Source: Streptomyces plumbidurans
GTDB taxonomy: Bacteria > Actinomycetota > Actinomycetes > Streptomycetales > Streptomycetaceae
DNA length: 64,000 bases
Direction of reading: 5' to 3'
Assembly: GCF_019857225.1 (NCBI RefSeq)
Contig: NZ_JAFJSY010000006.1
Coordinates: 62,001-126,000, forward strand
Within the stretch, counting starts at the first letter, position 1, and each line of letters opens with the position of its first letter. Positions 7,352-14,255 of this stretch are shown here, one piece after another. The notes under the pieces were generated by a model. That model worked only from the letters and a program-made list of their open reading frames with translations. It was not told where the DNA came from and made no database searches. The translations under genes and the position numbers were made by a program.

Positions 7352-7362
7352 GTCTCATCACG
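7352..7362 (+). promoter_or_regulatory. Second HxlR-like half-site before the SRPBCC operon
   Basis: GTCTCATCACG repeats 10 of 11 bases of 6802-6812 (GTCTCATGACG). It lies 60 bp before the GTG at 7423, just after a TTGACA (7340-7345). Shared sites suggest one regulator for both transcripts. Confidence 0.4.
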
Positions 7363-7422
7363 CAACTCTGAAGGTCAGGCCCCTTGAGGTCAGACCGTTC
7401 GACGGCGAGGAGGTAGCCCGAC

Positions 7423-7932
7423 GTGAAATGGACCGGCGCACGGTACACGGACACACCCACCGTCGAGGTGCGGACCTGGATCGATGCCCCGCCCGAGCGG
7501 GTGTGGGCCCTGGTCTCGGACATCTCCCTGATGCCGGACATGAGCCGCGAACTCCAGTCGGTCGCCTGGCTCGACGGCGCCACCGGGCCCGCGGTCGGCG
7601 CCCGCTTCCTCGGCCACAGCAAGCACGACGCGCTCGGTGAATGGTCGACCACCTCCTACGTCGTCGAGTACGAACCGGGCCGCCGCTTCGCCTGGGCGGT
7701 GCAGGACCCCGCCGACCCGTCGGCCGTCTGGCGCTTCCGGCTCCACGCCGGCGACGGCGGCACCGATCTGTCGCAGTGGATGCAGATGGGCCCCGGCCGC
7801 TCCGGACTGTGCGAGGCCATCGACCGCATGCCGGACAAGGAACAGAAGATCGTGTTCGTACGGCTGCGGGAGCTGGAGCAGAACATGACCGCAACCCTCA
7901 AGGAGATCAAGAAGCGGGCGGAGGCCGGCTGA
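7423..7932 (+). CDS. SRPBCC (START/polyketide-cyclase-like) family protein
   Basis: The 169-residue protein opens with the typical VEVRTWIDAPPERVWALVSDI strand-helix and keeps the helix-grip pattern to a final amphipathic helix (RLRELEQNMTATLKEIKKR). Such domains enclose a hydrophobic ligand; some act as cyclases, others as carriers or sensors. GTG 7423 follows GAGGAGG. The stop overlaps the next gene's ATG by one base, so it works with, or is co-regulated with, the F420/flavin oxidoreductase. The ligand is unknown. Confidence 0.88.
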   Translation: MKWTGARYTDTPTVEVRTWIDAPPERVWALVSDISLMPDMSRELQSVAWLDGATGPAVGARFLGHSKHDALGEWSTTSYVVEYEPGRRFAWAVQDPADPSAVWRFRLHAGDGGTDLSQWMQMGPGRSGLCEAIDRMPDKEQKIVFVRLRELEQNMTATLKEIKKRAEAG

Positions 7933-8987
7933 TGCGCACCGCGACCACGGTCGAGGCGTCCGCGGGCGAACACTGGTCCCAGACCGCCGACTTCGTCGTG
8001 GAGGCCGAGAAGCTGGGCCTCGACATCTGCTGGGTCGCCGAGGCCTGGGGCTCCGACGCGCCCTCCGCCCTCGGCTACTACGCGGCGCGCACCGACCGGA
8101 TGCTGCTGGGCTCCGGCGTCATCCAGGTCGGCACCCGCACCCCGGTGGCCGTCGCCCAGACCGCGATCACCCTCTCCAACCTCTCCGGCGGCCGCTTCCT
8201 GCTGGGCCTCGGCGCATCCGGTCCGCAGGTGATGGAGGGGCTGCACGGCGTGCCCTTCGCCCACCCCCTCGCCCGTGTGCGGGAGACCGTGGAGATCGTG
8301 CACCGCGTGCTCGACGGCGGCAAACTCTCGTATGAGGGAACGCAGTTCACTATCCCGCTGCCCGGCGACGCCGTCCCGATGCGGCTGTCGGCGCGGGCCG
8401 AGCACCCCGTGCCCGTCTACCTCGCCGCCCTGTCACCGGCCATGCTGCGGCTGACCGGTGCGGTCGCCGACGGCTGGCTCGGGACCAGCTTCGTGCCCGA
8501 GGGCGCTGCGGGCGCCTACTTCGCCCACCTCGACGAAGGACTCGCCGGGGCCGGGCGCAGCCGCAAGGATCTGGACGTCTGCCAGGGCGCCGAGGTCGCC
8601 TTCGCCGCCGACGAGGACGCACTCGCCGCGATGGTCGCCGGCCGCAAGAAGGAGCTGGCCTTCAGCCTCGGCGGCATGGGATCCGCCTCGACCAACTTCT
8701 ACAACAGCGCCTACAGCCGCCAGGGTTGGGCCGAGGTGGCCGCCGAGGTCCGCGAGCGCTGGCAGGCGGGCGACCGGGACGGCGCGGCCGCGCTCGTGAC
8801 CGACGAGATGGTCCTCGGTACGACACTGATCGGCACCGAGCCCATGGTGCGGGAGCGGCTGCGGGTGTGGCGCGACGCCGGCGTGGACACCGTACGGCTG
8901 TATCCGGCGGGGGAGAGCCTTGAGGACCGGCTCGCCACGCTGGGTCGGGCCATCGAACTCGTACGGGAGACCGGCAGCGCGTCGTAG
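7932..8987 (+). CDS. LLM-class (luciferase-like) F420/FMN-dependent oxidoreductase
   Basis: The 351-residue protein fits the bacterial luciferase-like TIM barrel: GLDICWVAEAWGSDAPSALG, then RTDRMLLGSGVIQVGTRTP and LSGGRFLLGLGASGPQVMEG, signatures of F420-dependent members. It would transfer hydride between F420H2 (or reduced flavin) and an organic substrate in the cytoplasm. ATG 7932 overlaps the SRPBCC stop (TGATG). Pairing with a hydrophobic-ligand protein and an HxlR regulator suggests an inducible modification of a small lipophilic compound; this is inference. Confidence 0.9.
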   Translation: MRTATTVEASAGEHWSQTADFVVEAEKLGLDICWVAEAWGSDAPSALGYYAARTDRMLLGSGVIQVGTRTPVAVAQTAITLSNLSGGRFLLGLGASGPQVMEGLHGVPFAHPLARVRETVEIVHRVLDGGKLSYEGTQFTIPLPGDAVPMRLSARAEHPVPVYLAALSPAMLRLTGAVADGWLGTSFVPEGAAGAYFAHLDEGLAGAGRSRKDLDVCQGAEVAFAADEDALAAMVAGRKKELAFSLGGMGSASTNFYNSAYSRQGWAEVAAEVRERWQAGDRDGAAALVTDEMVLGTTLIGTEPMVRERLRVWRDAGVDTVRLYPAGESLEDRLATLGRAIELVRETGSAS

Positions 8988-9015
8988 GGACGTCCTGAGG
9001 ATCTGTCCGGCAGAG

Positions 9016-9042
9016 TGTCGATTCGGTCGGCCCCCGTTCGTC
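9016..9042 (+). promoter_or_regulatory. Candidate ECF42-type promoter of the DGPF-sigma operon
   Basis: TGTCGA (9016-9021), 17 bp, CGTC (9039-9042) matches the reported ECF42 pattern TGTCGA / CG(A/T)C. The same elements, spacing and flanks (CCCGTTCGTCGGTGGGG) recur at 11384-11410. Here it would drive the operon that contains the ECF42 gene, giving positive feedback. Confidence 0.75.
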
Positions 9043-9081
9043 GGTGGGGCGTAGGAAGCTCATGACGACCGGGAGGACCCC

Positions 9082-9804
9082 ATGAAGTACATGCTGCTCG
9101 TCTGCGGCGACGACACCGCCGATGCCTCGGGCATGGCACCCGTCGAACCCTGGGTGGAGGAGCTCGGCGAGCGGGGCGCACGGCTGCACGGCCACCGGCT
9201 CGCCCTGCCCTCCGAGGCGGTCACCGTGCGTGTCCGCGGAGGTGAAGTCCTGCGCACCGACGGGCCGTTCGCGGAGACCAAGGAGTACGTCGCCGGATTC
9301 GACATCCTGGAGTGCGACAGCCTGGAGGAGGCCGTCGAGGCCGCCGCCCGGCACCCCGTCGCCACCATCGGTGCCATGGAGGTGCGCCCCTTCTGGCCGA
9401 TGTGGGAGGGAGAGGACGCCGAGACCGCCCTCCGCGCCCTCGACGCGGAACTCACCGAGGCCTTCCAGAACCGCGACGTGGACCGCGCGCTGGCCTGCTA
9501 CGCACCGGACGCGGACGTCATCCACAGCACGGACGGCCACGAGCGCCAAGGCATGGACGCCCACCGCGCGGCGCTGCGGGACCTGTTCACGTCGGTCACC
9601 GGCCCGGTCACGCGCGAGGTGCTGGACCTGCGCGTCGAGGTCGACGAGAGCGTCGGGTTCGCCCGCTGCCGTGTCCGGGTGACCGCCGAGCGCCCCGACG
9701 GCACCCCGATCGACCACACGATGCGGGTGACCACCGGCTACCGCGACATCGGGCTGCGCCGGGTGATCACCCACGAGCACGCCGTGACCCTGAAGGAGGC
9801 GTGA
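9082..9804 (+). CDS. DGPF/YCII-like domain fused to a SnoaL-like domain
   Basis: The 240-residue protein has an N-terminal YCII-related domain (about 1-112) with the diagnostic RTDGPFAETKEYVAGFDIL, and a C-terminal NTF2/SnoaL-like domain (about 117-238) beginning ALDAELTEAFQNRDVDRALACYAPDADVIHS. DGPF proteins are the classic partners of ECF42 sigma factors; their function is not known. The SnoaL half may bind a small molecule or catalyse a simple reaction. ATG 9082 follows GGGAGG. It is first in an operon with another DGPF protein and the sigma factor, each overlapping the next. Confidence 0.9.
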   Translation: MKYMLLVCGDDTADASGMAPVEPWVEELGERGARLHGHRLALPSEAVTVRVRGGEVLRTDGPFAETKEYVAGFDILECDSLEEAVEAAARHPVATIGAMEVRPFWPMWEGEDAETALRALDAELTEAFQNRDVDRALACYAPDADVIHSTDGHERQGMDAHRAALRDLFTSVTGPVTREVLDLRVEVDESVGFARCRVRVTAERPDGTPIDHTMRVTTGYRDIGLRRVITHEHAVTLKEA

Positions 9805-10142
9805 TGAAGTACGCCCTGCTGTTCTGCACCCCGGTGGGAGCCGAGGAGCGGAGCCCGGCGGAGCACGCCGCCGACCCGCGCTTCGCCGCGTACTTCGACG
9901 AGGTACGGGCGGGCCGGGTCACCGGCGGGGCACGGCTGCGGCCGGCGAGCGACGCCACCACCGTGCGGGTGCGGGGCGACGAAGTCCTGCTCAGCGACGG
10001 GCCGTTCGCGGAGACGAAGGAGTATCTCGCCGGGATCTCCTTCATCGACGTCGCCGACCTCGACGAGGCGATCGCCCTGGCCGCCAGGCATCCGGCCGCC
10101 CTCGACGGCGGCTCGGTCGAGGTGCGGCCGGTCTGGGAGTGA
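9804..10142 (+). CDS. DGPF/YCII-like protein
   Basis: A 112-residue stand-alone YCII-related domain with LSDGPFAETKEYLAGISFID near 60-80 and a C-terminal GGSVEVRPVWE typical of the family. It is a paralogue of the first half of the preceding gene, with which it shares a TGATG overlap, and it overlaps the sigma gene start by 4 bp. Tight coupling suggests defined ratios of the two DGPF proteins and the sigma factor. Its biochemical role is unknown; ECF42 groups lack an anti-sigma gene, as here. Confidence 0.9.
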   Translation: MKYALLFCTPVGAEERSPAEHAADPRFAAYFDEVRAGRVTGGARLRPASDATTVRVRGDEVLLSDGPFAETKEYLAGISFIDVADLDEAIALAARHPAALDGGSVEVRPVWE

Positions 10143-11398
10143 GCGCCACGGACGACGTCGAGAAGGCCGTCGCCGCCGCCTTCCGCGAGGAGTGGGGCCA
10201 GGTCGTCGCCACCCTGATCCGGGTGACCGGCGACTGGGACCTCGCCGAGGAGAGCGCGCAGGACGCCTTCGCCCAGGCCCTGGACCGGTGGCGGCGCGAC
10301 GGCATCCCGCGCCGCCCCGGCGCCTGGCTGACCACGACCGCCCGCCACCGCGCTCTCGACGTACTGCGCCGGGAGGCGGTGGGTGCGGCCAAACTGCGGG
10401 AGGCGGCCGTGCTGGCGCGCGACGAGGGACCGTACGACCCGGAGTACGACGGCGAGGACAGCGGTGTCCAGGACGACCGGCTGCGGTTGATCTTCACCTG
10501 CTGCCATCCCGCCCTGCCCATCGAGGCCCGCGTCGCGCTCACCCTGCGCACCCTCGCGGGCCTGACCACACCGGAGATCGCCCGCGCCTTCATCGTCCCC
10601 GAGGCGACGATGGCGCAGCGCCTGGTGCGCGCCAAGAAGAAGATCCGCAACGCCGGCATCCCCTACCGGGTGCCGCCCGCGCACCTGCTGCCCGAACGCA
10701 CCACCGGCGTGCTCGGCGTGCTCTACCTGCTCTTCAACGAGGGGTATGCCGCCTCGTCCGGTGCCGATCTCGTACGCACCGACCTGTGCGCCGAGGCGAT
10801 CCGGCTCGCGCGCCTGCTGGCCCGGTTGATGCCGGACGAGCCCGAGACACTCGGGCTGCTCGCTCTTCTGCTGCTGCACGACGCGCGCCGGCACACGCGC
10901 GTGGACGCGGCCGGTGAACTGGTGACCCTGGAGGACCAGGACCGCAGCGCCTGGGACCGCGCCGAGATCGACGAGGGCACCGCACTGCTGGAGACCGCCC
11001 TGCGCCGCGGCCGCCCCGGCGCCTACCAGATCCAGGCCGCCATCGCCGCCTGCCACACCACCGCCACGACGGCCGAGGACACCGACTGGGCCGACATCGC
11101 CGCGCTCTACGGCGAGTTGAGCCGCTTCGTGCCCTCGGCCGTCGTCCGCCTCAACCGCGCGGTCGCCGTCGGCATGTCCGAGGGCGCCGACGCGGGGCTG
11201 GCCCTGGTGGCGGACCTGGAGCGGGAAGGCGACCTGACCGGGTACCACCTGCTGCCCGCCACCCGCGCCGACCTGCTGCGCCGCAGCGGACGTACGCGGG
11301 AGGCGGCCGAGGCGTACGAGCGGGCGCTGGAGCTGGTGGAGAACGACGCGGAACGGAGATTTCTGCAGAAGCGGCTCGCGGAGTGTCGATCCGCCTAG
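10139..11398 (+). CDS. ECF42-group RNA polymerase sigma factor with C-terminal TPR-like extension
   Basis: The 419-residue protein is twice the length of a minimal ECF factor. Sigma region 2 lies at about 10-80 (LAEESAQDAFAQALDRW, RRPGAWLTTTARHRALDVLR), region 4 at about 130-175 (LAGLTTPEIARAFIVPEATM, QRLVRAKKKIR), and a 240-residue helical DUF6596/TPR-like extension follows, with LLFNEGYAASSG. In ECF42 proteins the extension is needed for activity and replaces control by an anti-sigma factor. GTG 10139 shares GTGA with the previous stop. Candidate targets are the promoters at 9016 and 11384, making it self-activating and linked to the downstream exporter. Confidence 0.93.
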   Translation: MSATDDVEKAVAAAFREEWGQVVATLIRVTGDWDLAEESAQDAFAQALDRWRRDGIPRRPGAWLTTTARHRALDVLRREAVGAAKLREAAVLARDEGPYDPEYDGEDSGVQDDRLRLIFTCCHPALPIEARVALTLRTLAGLTTPEIARAFIVPEATMAQRLVRAKKKIRNAGIPYRVPPAHLLPERTTGVLGVLYLLFNEGYAASSGADLVRTDLCAEAIRLARLLARLMPDEPETLGLLALLLLHDARRHTRVDAAGELVTLEDQDRSAWDRAEIDEGTALLETALRRGRPGAYQIQAAIAACHTTATTAEDTDWADIAALYGELSRFVPSAVVRLNRAVAVGMSEGADAGLALVADLEREGDLTGYHLLPATRADLLRRSGRTREAAEAYERALELVENDAERRFLQKRLAECRSA

Positions 11399-11410
11399 GA
11401 CCCGTTCGTC
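11384..11410 (+). promoter_or_regulatory. Second candidate ECF42-type promoter
   Basis: TGTCGA (11384-11389), 17 bp, CGTC (11407-11410), inside and just past the end of the sigma gene (stop 11396-11398). Both elements and the CCCGTTCGTCGGTGGGG block are identical to 9016-9042. It would drive the 45-residue peptide and MFS genes. Confidence 0.75.
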
Positions 11411-11447
11411 GGTGGGGTGAAAGCACCCCACGACACCGGAGGCTCCG

Positions 11448-11585
11448 ATGACCACCCACCGGCCCACCCGCCGCACCACCCGGCTTCGCAAGGCCCTCGC
11501 CGCGCTCCTGCGCGAACCCCGCAGCCCCGGCGACCCCGACGGCACACCGGACGTATGGCTGGCCGCCCTGCGCCTGGGAGGCTGA
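11448..11585 (+). CDS. Small basic protein of 45 residues, function unknown
   Basis: ATG 11448 is preceded by CGGAGG at good spacing; the frame ends with TGA at 11583-11585, two bases before the exporter GTG. The peptide begins MTTHRPTRRTTRLRKALAAL, is strongly basic in its first half, and ends DGTPDVWLAALRLGG. No membrane segment. It sits between an ECF42-type promoter and an MFS gene, so it is probably the first product of that transcript. I do not recognise a family. Confidence 0.65.
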   Translation: MTTHRPTRRTTRLRKALAALLREPRSPGDPDGTPDVWLAALRLGG

Positions 11586-11587
11586 CC

Positions 11588-13024
11588 GTGCCCACCACCG
11601 ACACCCGCCGCTGGTACGCCCTGGCCCTGCTCTGCGTCGCCGGGTTCATGGTGATCCTCGACGCGCAGATCGTGCTCCTCGCCCTGCCGTCGATCGCGGA
11701 CGGGCTCGGCCTGTCCGCCGACGGCGCCCAGTGGGTGATGAGCGCCTACCTGCTGAGCTTCGGCGGACTGCTGCTCCTCGGCGGCCGCACGGCCGACCTG
11801 CTGGGCCGCCGCCGCGTGTTCATGACCGGGACGCTCCTGTTCGGACTGTCCTCACTGCTGTGCGGACTGGCCTGGACGCCCGGCGTACTCGTCGCGGCCC
11901 GCGCCGTCCAGGGCGTCTCGGCCGCGATCATGGCGCCCAGCGCGCTCTCCCTGCTGGTGAGCACCTTCGACGAGGGCCGCGAGCGCAACAAGGCCCTCGC
12001 CGTCTGGTCCGGCAGCGGCGGCTTCGGCGCCACCGCCGCCCTCCTGATCGGCGGCCCCCTCACCGGCACCCTCGGCTGGCAGTGGGTCTTCTTCCTCAAC
12101 GTCCCCGTCGCCGCACTCCTGTTGGCGCTGACCCCGCTCCTGCTGCGCGAGAGCCGCACCGACGCGCGCGCCCGCTCCTTCGACCCGGCCGGTGCGCTCA
12201 CCGCCACCGCCGCGCTCGTCGCCTGCGTCTACGCCGTCGTCGAGGCACCCGGCGCCGGATGGCTGTCCGCGCGCACGACGGGCCTGCTCGCCGCGTCCGT
12301 ACTGCTCGCTGTGGTGTTCGTCCGCATCGAGTCGCGCGCCGCGGCCCCGCTCGTGCCGTTGCGCCTGCTGCGCGCCCGGACGGTGAGCGGCGGCAACCTG
12401 GTCGTCTTCCTGCTCGGCGCGAGCGCCTTCGGGATGTCGTACACGCTGTCCCAGTACGGCCAGGGCGTCCTCGGCTACTCGCCGCTGCGCTTCGGGCTGT
12501 GCAACGTCGTGATGCCGGCCGGGGCGGTCGTCGGCTCCTACGGCGGACAGGCCCTGGTCACCCGGCTCGGCGCCCGCCGGATCGCCGCGGGCGGCCTCGC
12601 GCTGGTCGGCGCGGGCAGCGCCCTGCTGGCCGGGGTCCCGGTCGACGGGAGCTTCGCCCGCGACCTCCTCCCCGGACTGCTGCTCTTCGGCCCGGGCCTC
12701 GGCGCCTGCGCGGTGGCCGGTGCCATCGCCGCCCTGACCGGCCTACGGGAACAGGACTCCGGCGTCGCCTCCGGCATCAACACCGCGGCCTTCCAGATCG
12801 GCGGGGCCTTCGGCGTCGCCGTCGTCACGTCCGTCGCCCTCACCTGGACCGACGGGCCGGACCGGCTCGCCGCCCTGACCGGCGGATACCGCGCCGCGTT
12901 CCTCGCGTGCGCCGCCCTCGCGACCTCCGGGCTGGCCTGCGCCCTGCTCCTGCTGCGCCGGGGCAGCACACCGGACAGCCAGGAAGACCGCTCGCCCGTG
13001 GCGGCCCGTCTCAGGACGCGTTGA
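11588..13024 (+). CDS. MFS transporter, DHA2 (14-TMS) drug exporter type
   Basis: The 478-residue protein is strongly hydrophobic with about 14 membrane helices. Motif A appears as GGRTADLLGRRRVF between helices 2 and 3, motif C-like GPLTGTLGWQWVFFLNVPVA follows helix 5, and ILDAQIVLLALPSIADGLGL marks helix 1 as in EmrB/QacA-like proton-driven efflux pumps. GTG 11588 lies right behind the 45-residue peptide gene. Behind an ECF42-type promoter, it is probably induced with the DGPF operon, perhaps exporting the compound to which the sigma factor responds. It overlaps the convergent gene by 14 bp. Confidence 0.92.
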   Translation: MPTTDTRRWYALALLCVAGFMVILDAQIVLLALPSIADGLGLSADGAQWVMSAYLLSFGGLLLLGGRTADLLGRRRVFMTGTLLFGLSSLLCGLAWTPGVLVAARAVQGVSAAIMAPSALSLLVSTFDEGRERNKALAVWSGSGGFGATAALLIGGPLTGTLGWQWVFFLNVPVAALLLALTPLLLRESRTDARARSFDPAGALTATAALVACVYAVVEAPGAGWLSARTTGLLAASVLLAVVFVRIESRAAAPLVPLRLLRARTVSGGNLVVFLLGASAFGMSYTLSQYGQGVLGYSPLRFGLCNVVMPAGAVVGSYGGQALVTRLGARRIAAGGLALVGAGSALLAGVPVDGSFARDLLPGLLLFGPGLGACAVAGAIAALTGLREQDSGVASGINTAAFQIGGAFGVAVVTSVALTWTDGPDRLAALTGGYRAAFLACAALATSGLACALLLLRRGSTPDSQEDRSPVAARLRTR

Positions 13025-13418
13025 CGGACCGCGCCTGCGCCTCCTTGACGATGTCCTCGAACCGCGCCCCCATCTCCGCCGCCAGGGCCTGCGCGCCCGA
13101 CAACGGCCGCACCATGACCATGAGTTCGCTGATCAGGCCGTCCTCGTTCAGCCGGATGAAGTCGCAGCCCGTCAGCTCGCGGCCGCCCACCCGGGCGGTG
13201 AACACCAGGGCGTGGTCGCGGCCGTCGGGCCCGGCGAGTTCACGGTCGTACCGGAAGTCCTGGAACACCTTCGCGACCGCGCGCAGGATCGCCGCGGTGA
13301 TCGCCTTGCCCGGATACGGCTTGAAGACCACCGGACTGGTGAAGACGACGTCCTCGGCCAGCAGCGCCTCGACGGCCTCCATGTCCCCGGCCTCGACCGC
13401 CTCGCGGAACGCTCGCAT
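13011..13418 (-). CDS. SnoaL-like / NTF2-fold protein
   Basis: The 135-residue protein has the cone-shaped NTF2 pattern: an N-terminal helix (MRAFREAVEAGDMEAVEALLAEDVVF reads as helix then strand), a central ALVFTARVGGRELTGCDFI sheet, and IRLNEDGLISELMVMVRPL. This is the generic SnoaL_2 shape; it could be an isomerase, hydrolase or ligand-binding protein. ATG 13418 follows GAGGTGG. Its 3' end overlaps the exporter gene tail to tail by 14 bp, and it is divergent from the methyltransferase at 13502. No catalytic residues can be assigned safely. Confidence 0.85.
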   Translation of the reverse strand: MRAFREAVEAGDMEAVEALLAEDVVFTSPVVFKPYPGKAITAAILRAVAKVFQDFRYDRELAGPDGRDHALVFTARVGGRELTGCDFIRLNEDGLISELMVMVRPLSGAQALAAEMGARFEDIVKEAQARSVNAS

Positions 13419-13501
13419 CGCGCCACCTCATAATCAATTTGTTGAGTAGGTGAGTATGAGAGTAATCAGCGGCCGCCAAGGTGTCCACTACGCTGACGTG
13501 G

Positions 13502-14236
13502 ATGTTCAGCCCCGAGGGCCCCAGCCTGCGCGAGCTCGCCGTCCAGGCACTGTCGTCCGTCGAGCACGGCTACGACCTGCTCGCCCCGAAGTTCGACCAC
13601 ACCCCCTTCCGCACCCCCGCATCCGTGCTCGACGCGGTCGCCTCCGCACTCGCCCGCACCGGCCCCTTCGACGCCGGGCTCGACCTGTGCTGCGGCACCG
13701 GCGCGGGCGTCGACGTGCTCGCCGGTGTCTGCCGGCGCAGCGTCACGGGGATCGACTTCAGCGCGGGCATGCTCGCCGAGGCCGAGCGGCCAGTACGGCC
13801 GCCGAAGCCGACGGTCTCCTGGGTCCGCGGGGACGTCCGCGCGCTCCCGTTCGCCCCCGGCACCTTCGATCTGGCCGTCAGCTTCGGGGCGTTCGGGCAC
13901 TTCCTGCCCGAGGAGCTGCCTGACCTGTTCGCGCAGGTCCACTCCGTGCTCCGGGCGGGCGGCCGCTTCGCCTTCCCGGTGCTCGCCCCGCCCCGGCCCA
14001 CGTCCCCGGCGTACTGGATGCTGCTCGGCTTCGACGCGGTCATGCGCGTGCGCAACGCCGTGTGGCGGCCCCCGTTCGTCATGTACTACCGCGCCTTCCG
14101 CCTCGGGGACGTACGCCGTGAACTGGAGCGGGCCGGGTTCCGTGTGGAGCTTCAGGCGCTGGAAGAGTTCGGGCGGCGGGGGGACGGGAGTTCGCGGGCG
14201 CGGATGATCGTGGCTGTGAAGGAGACGGTGGGCTGA
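13502..14236 (+). CDS. Class I SAM-dependent methyltransferase
   Basis: The 244-residue protein has motif I AGLDLCCGTGAGVDVLAG, then VTGIDFSAGML and RGDVRALPFAPGTFDLAVSF, a typical Methyltransf_11/25 core, followed by a C-terminal helix-rich part that may hold the acceptor. I prefer ATG 13502, seven bases after TACGCT (13489-13494), as a leaderless start; GTG 13481 in the same frame lacks a ribosome site. The substrate is unknown. It ends 20 bp before the convergent ATPase gene. Confidence 0.87.
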   Translation: MFSPEGPSLRELAVQALSSVEHGYDLLAPKFDHTPFRTPASVLDAVASALARTGPFDAGLDLCCGTGAGVDVLAGVCRRSVTGIDFSAGMLAEAERPVRPPKPTVSWVRGDVRALPFAPGTFDLAVSFGAFGHFLPEELPDLFAQVHSVLRAGGRFAFPVLAPPRPTSPAYWMLLGFDAVMRVRNAVWRPPFVMYYRAFRLGDVRRELERAGFRVELQALEEFGRRGDGSSRARMIVAVKETVG

Positions 14237-14255
14237 CTGCTCGGCGCCCGGCCGA

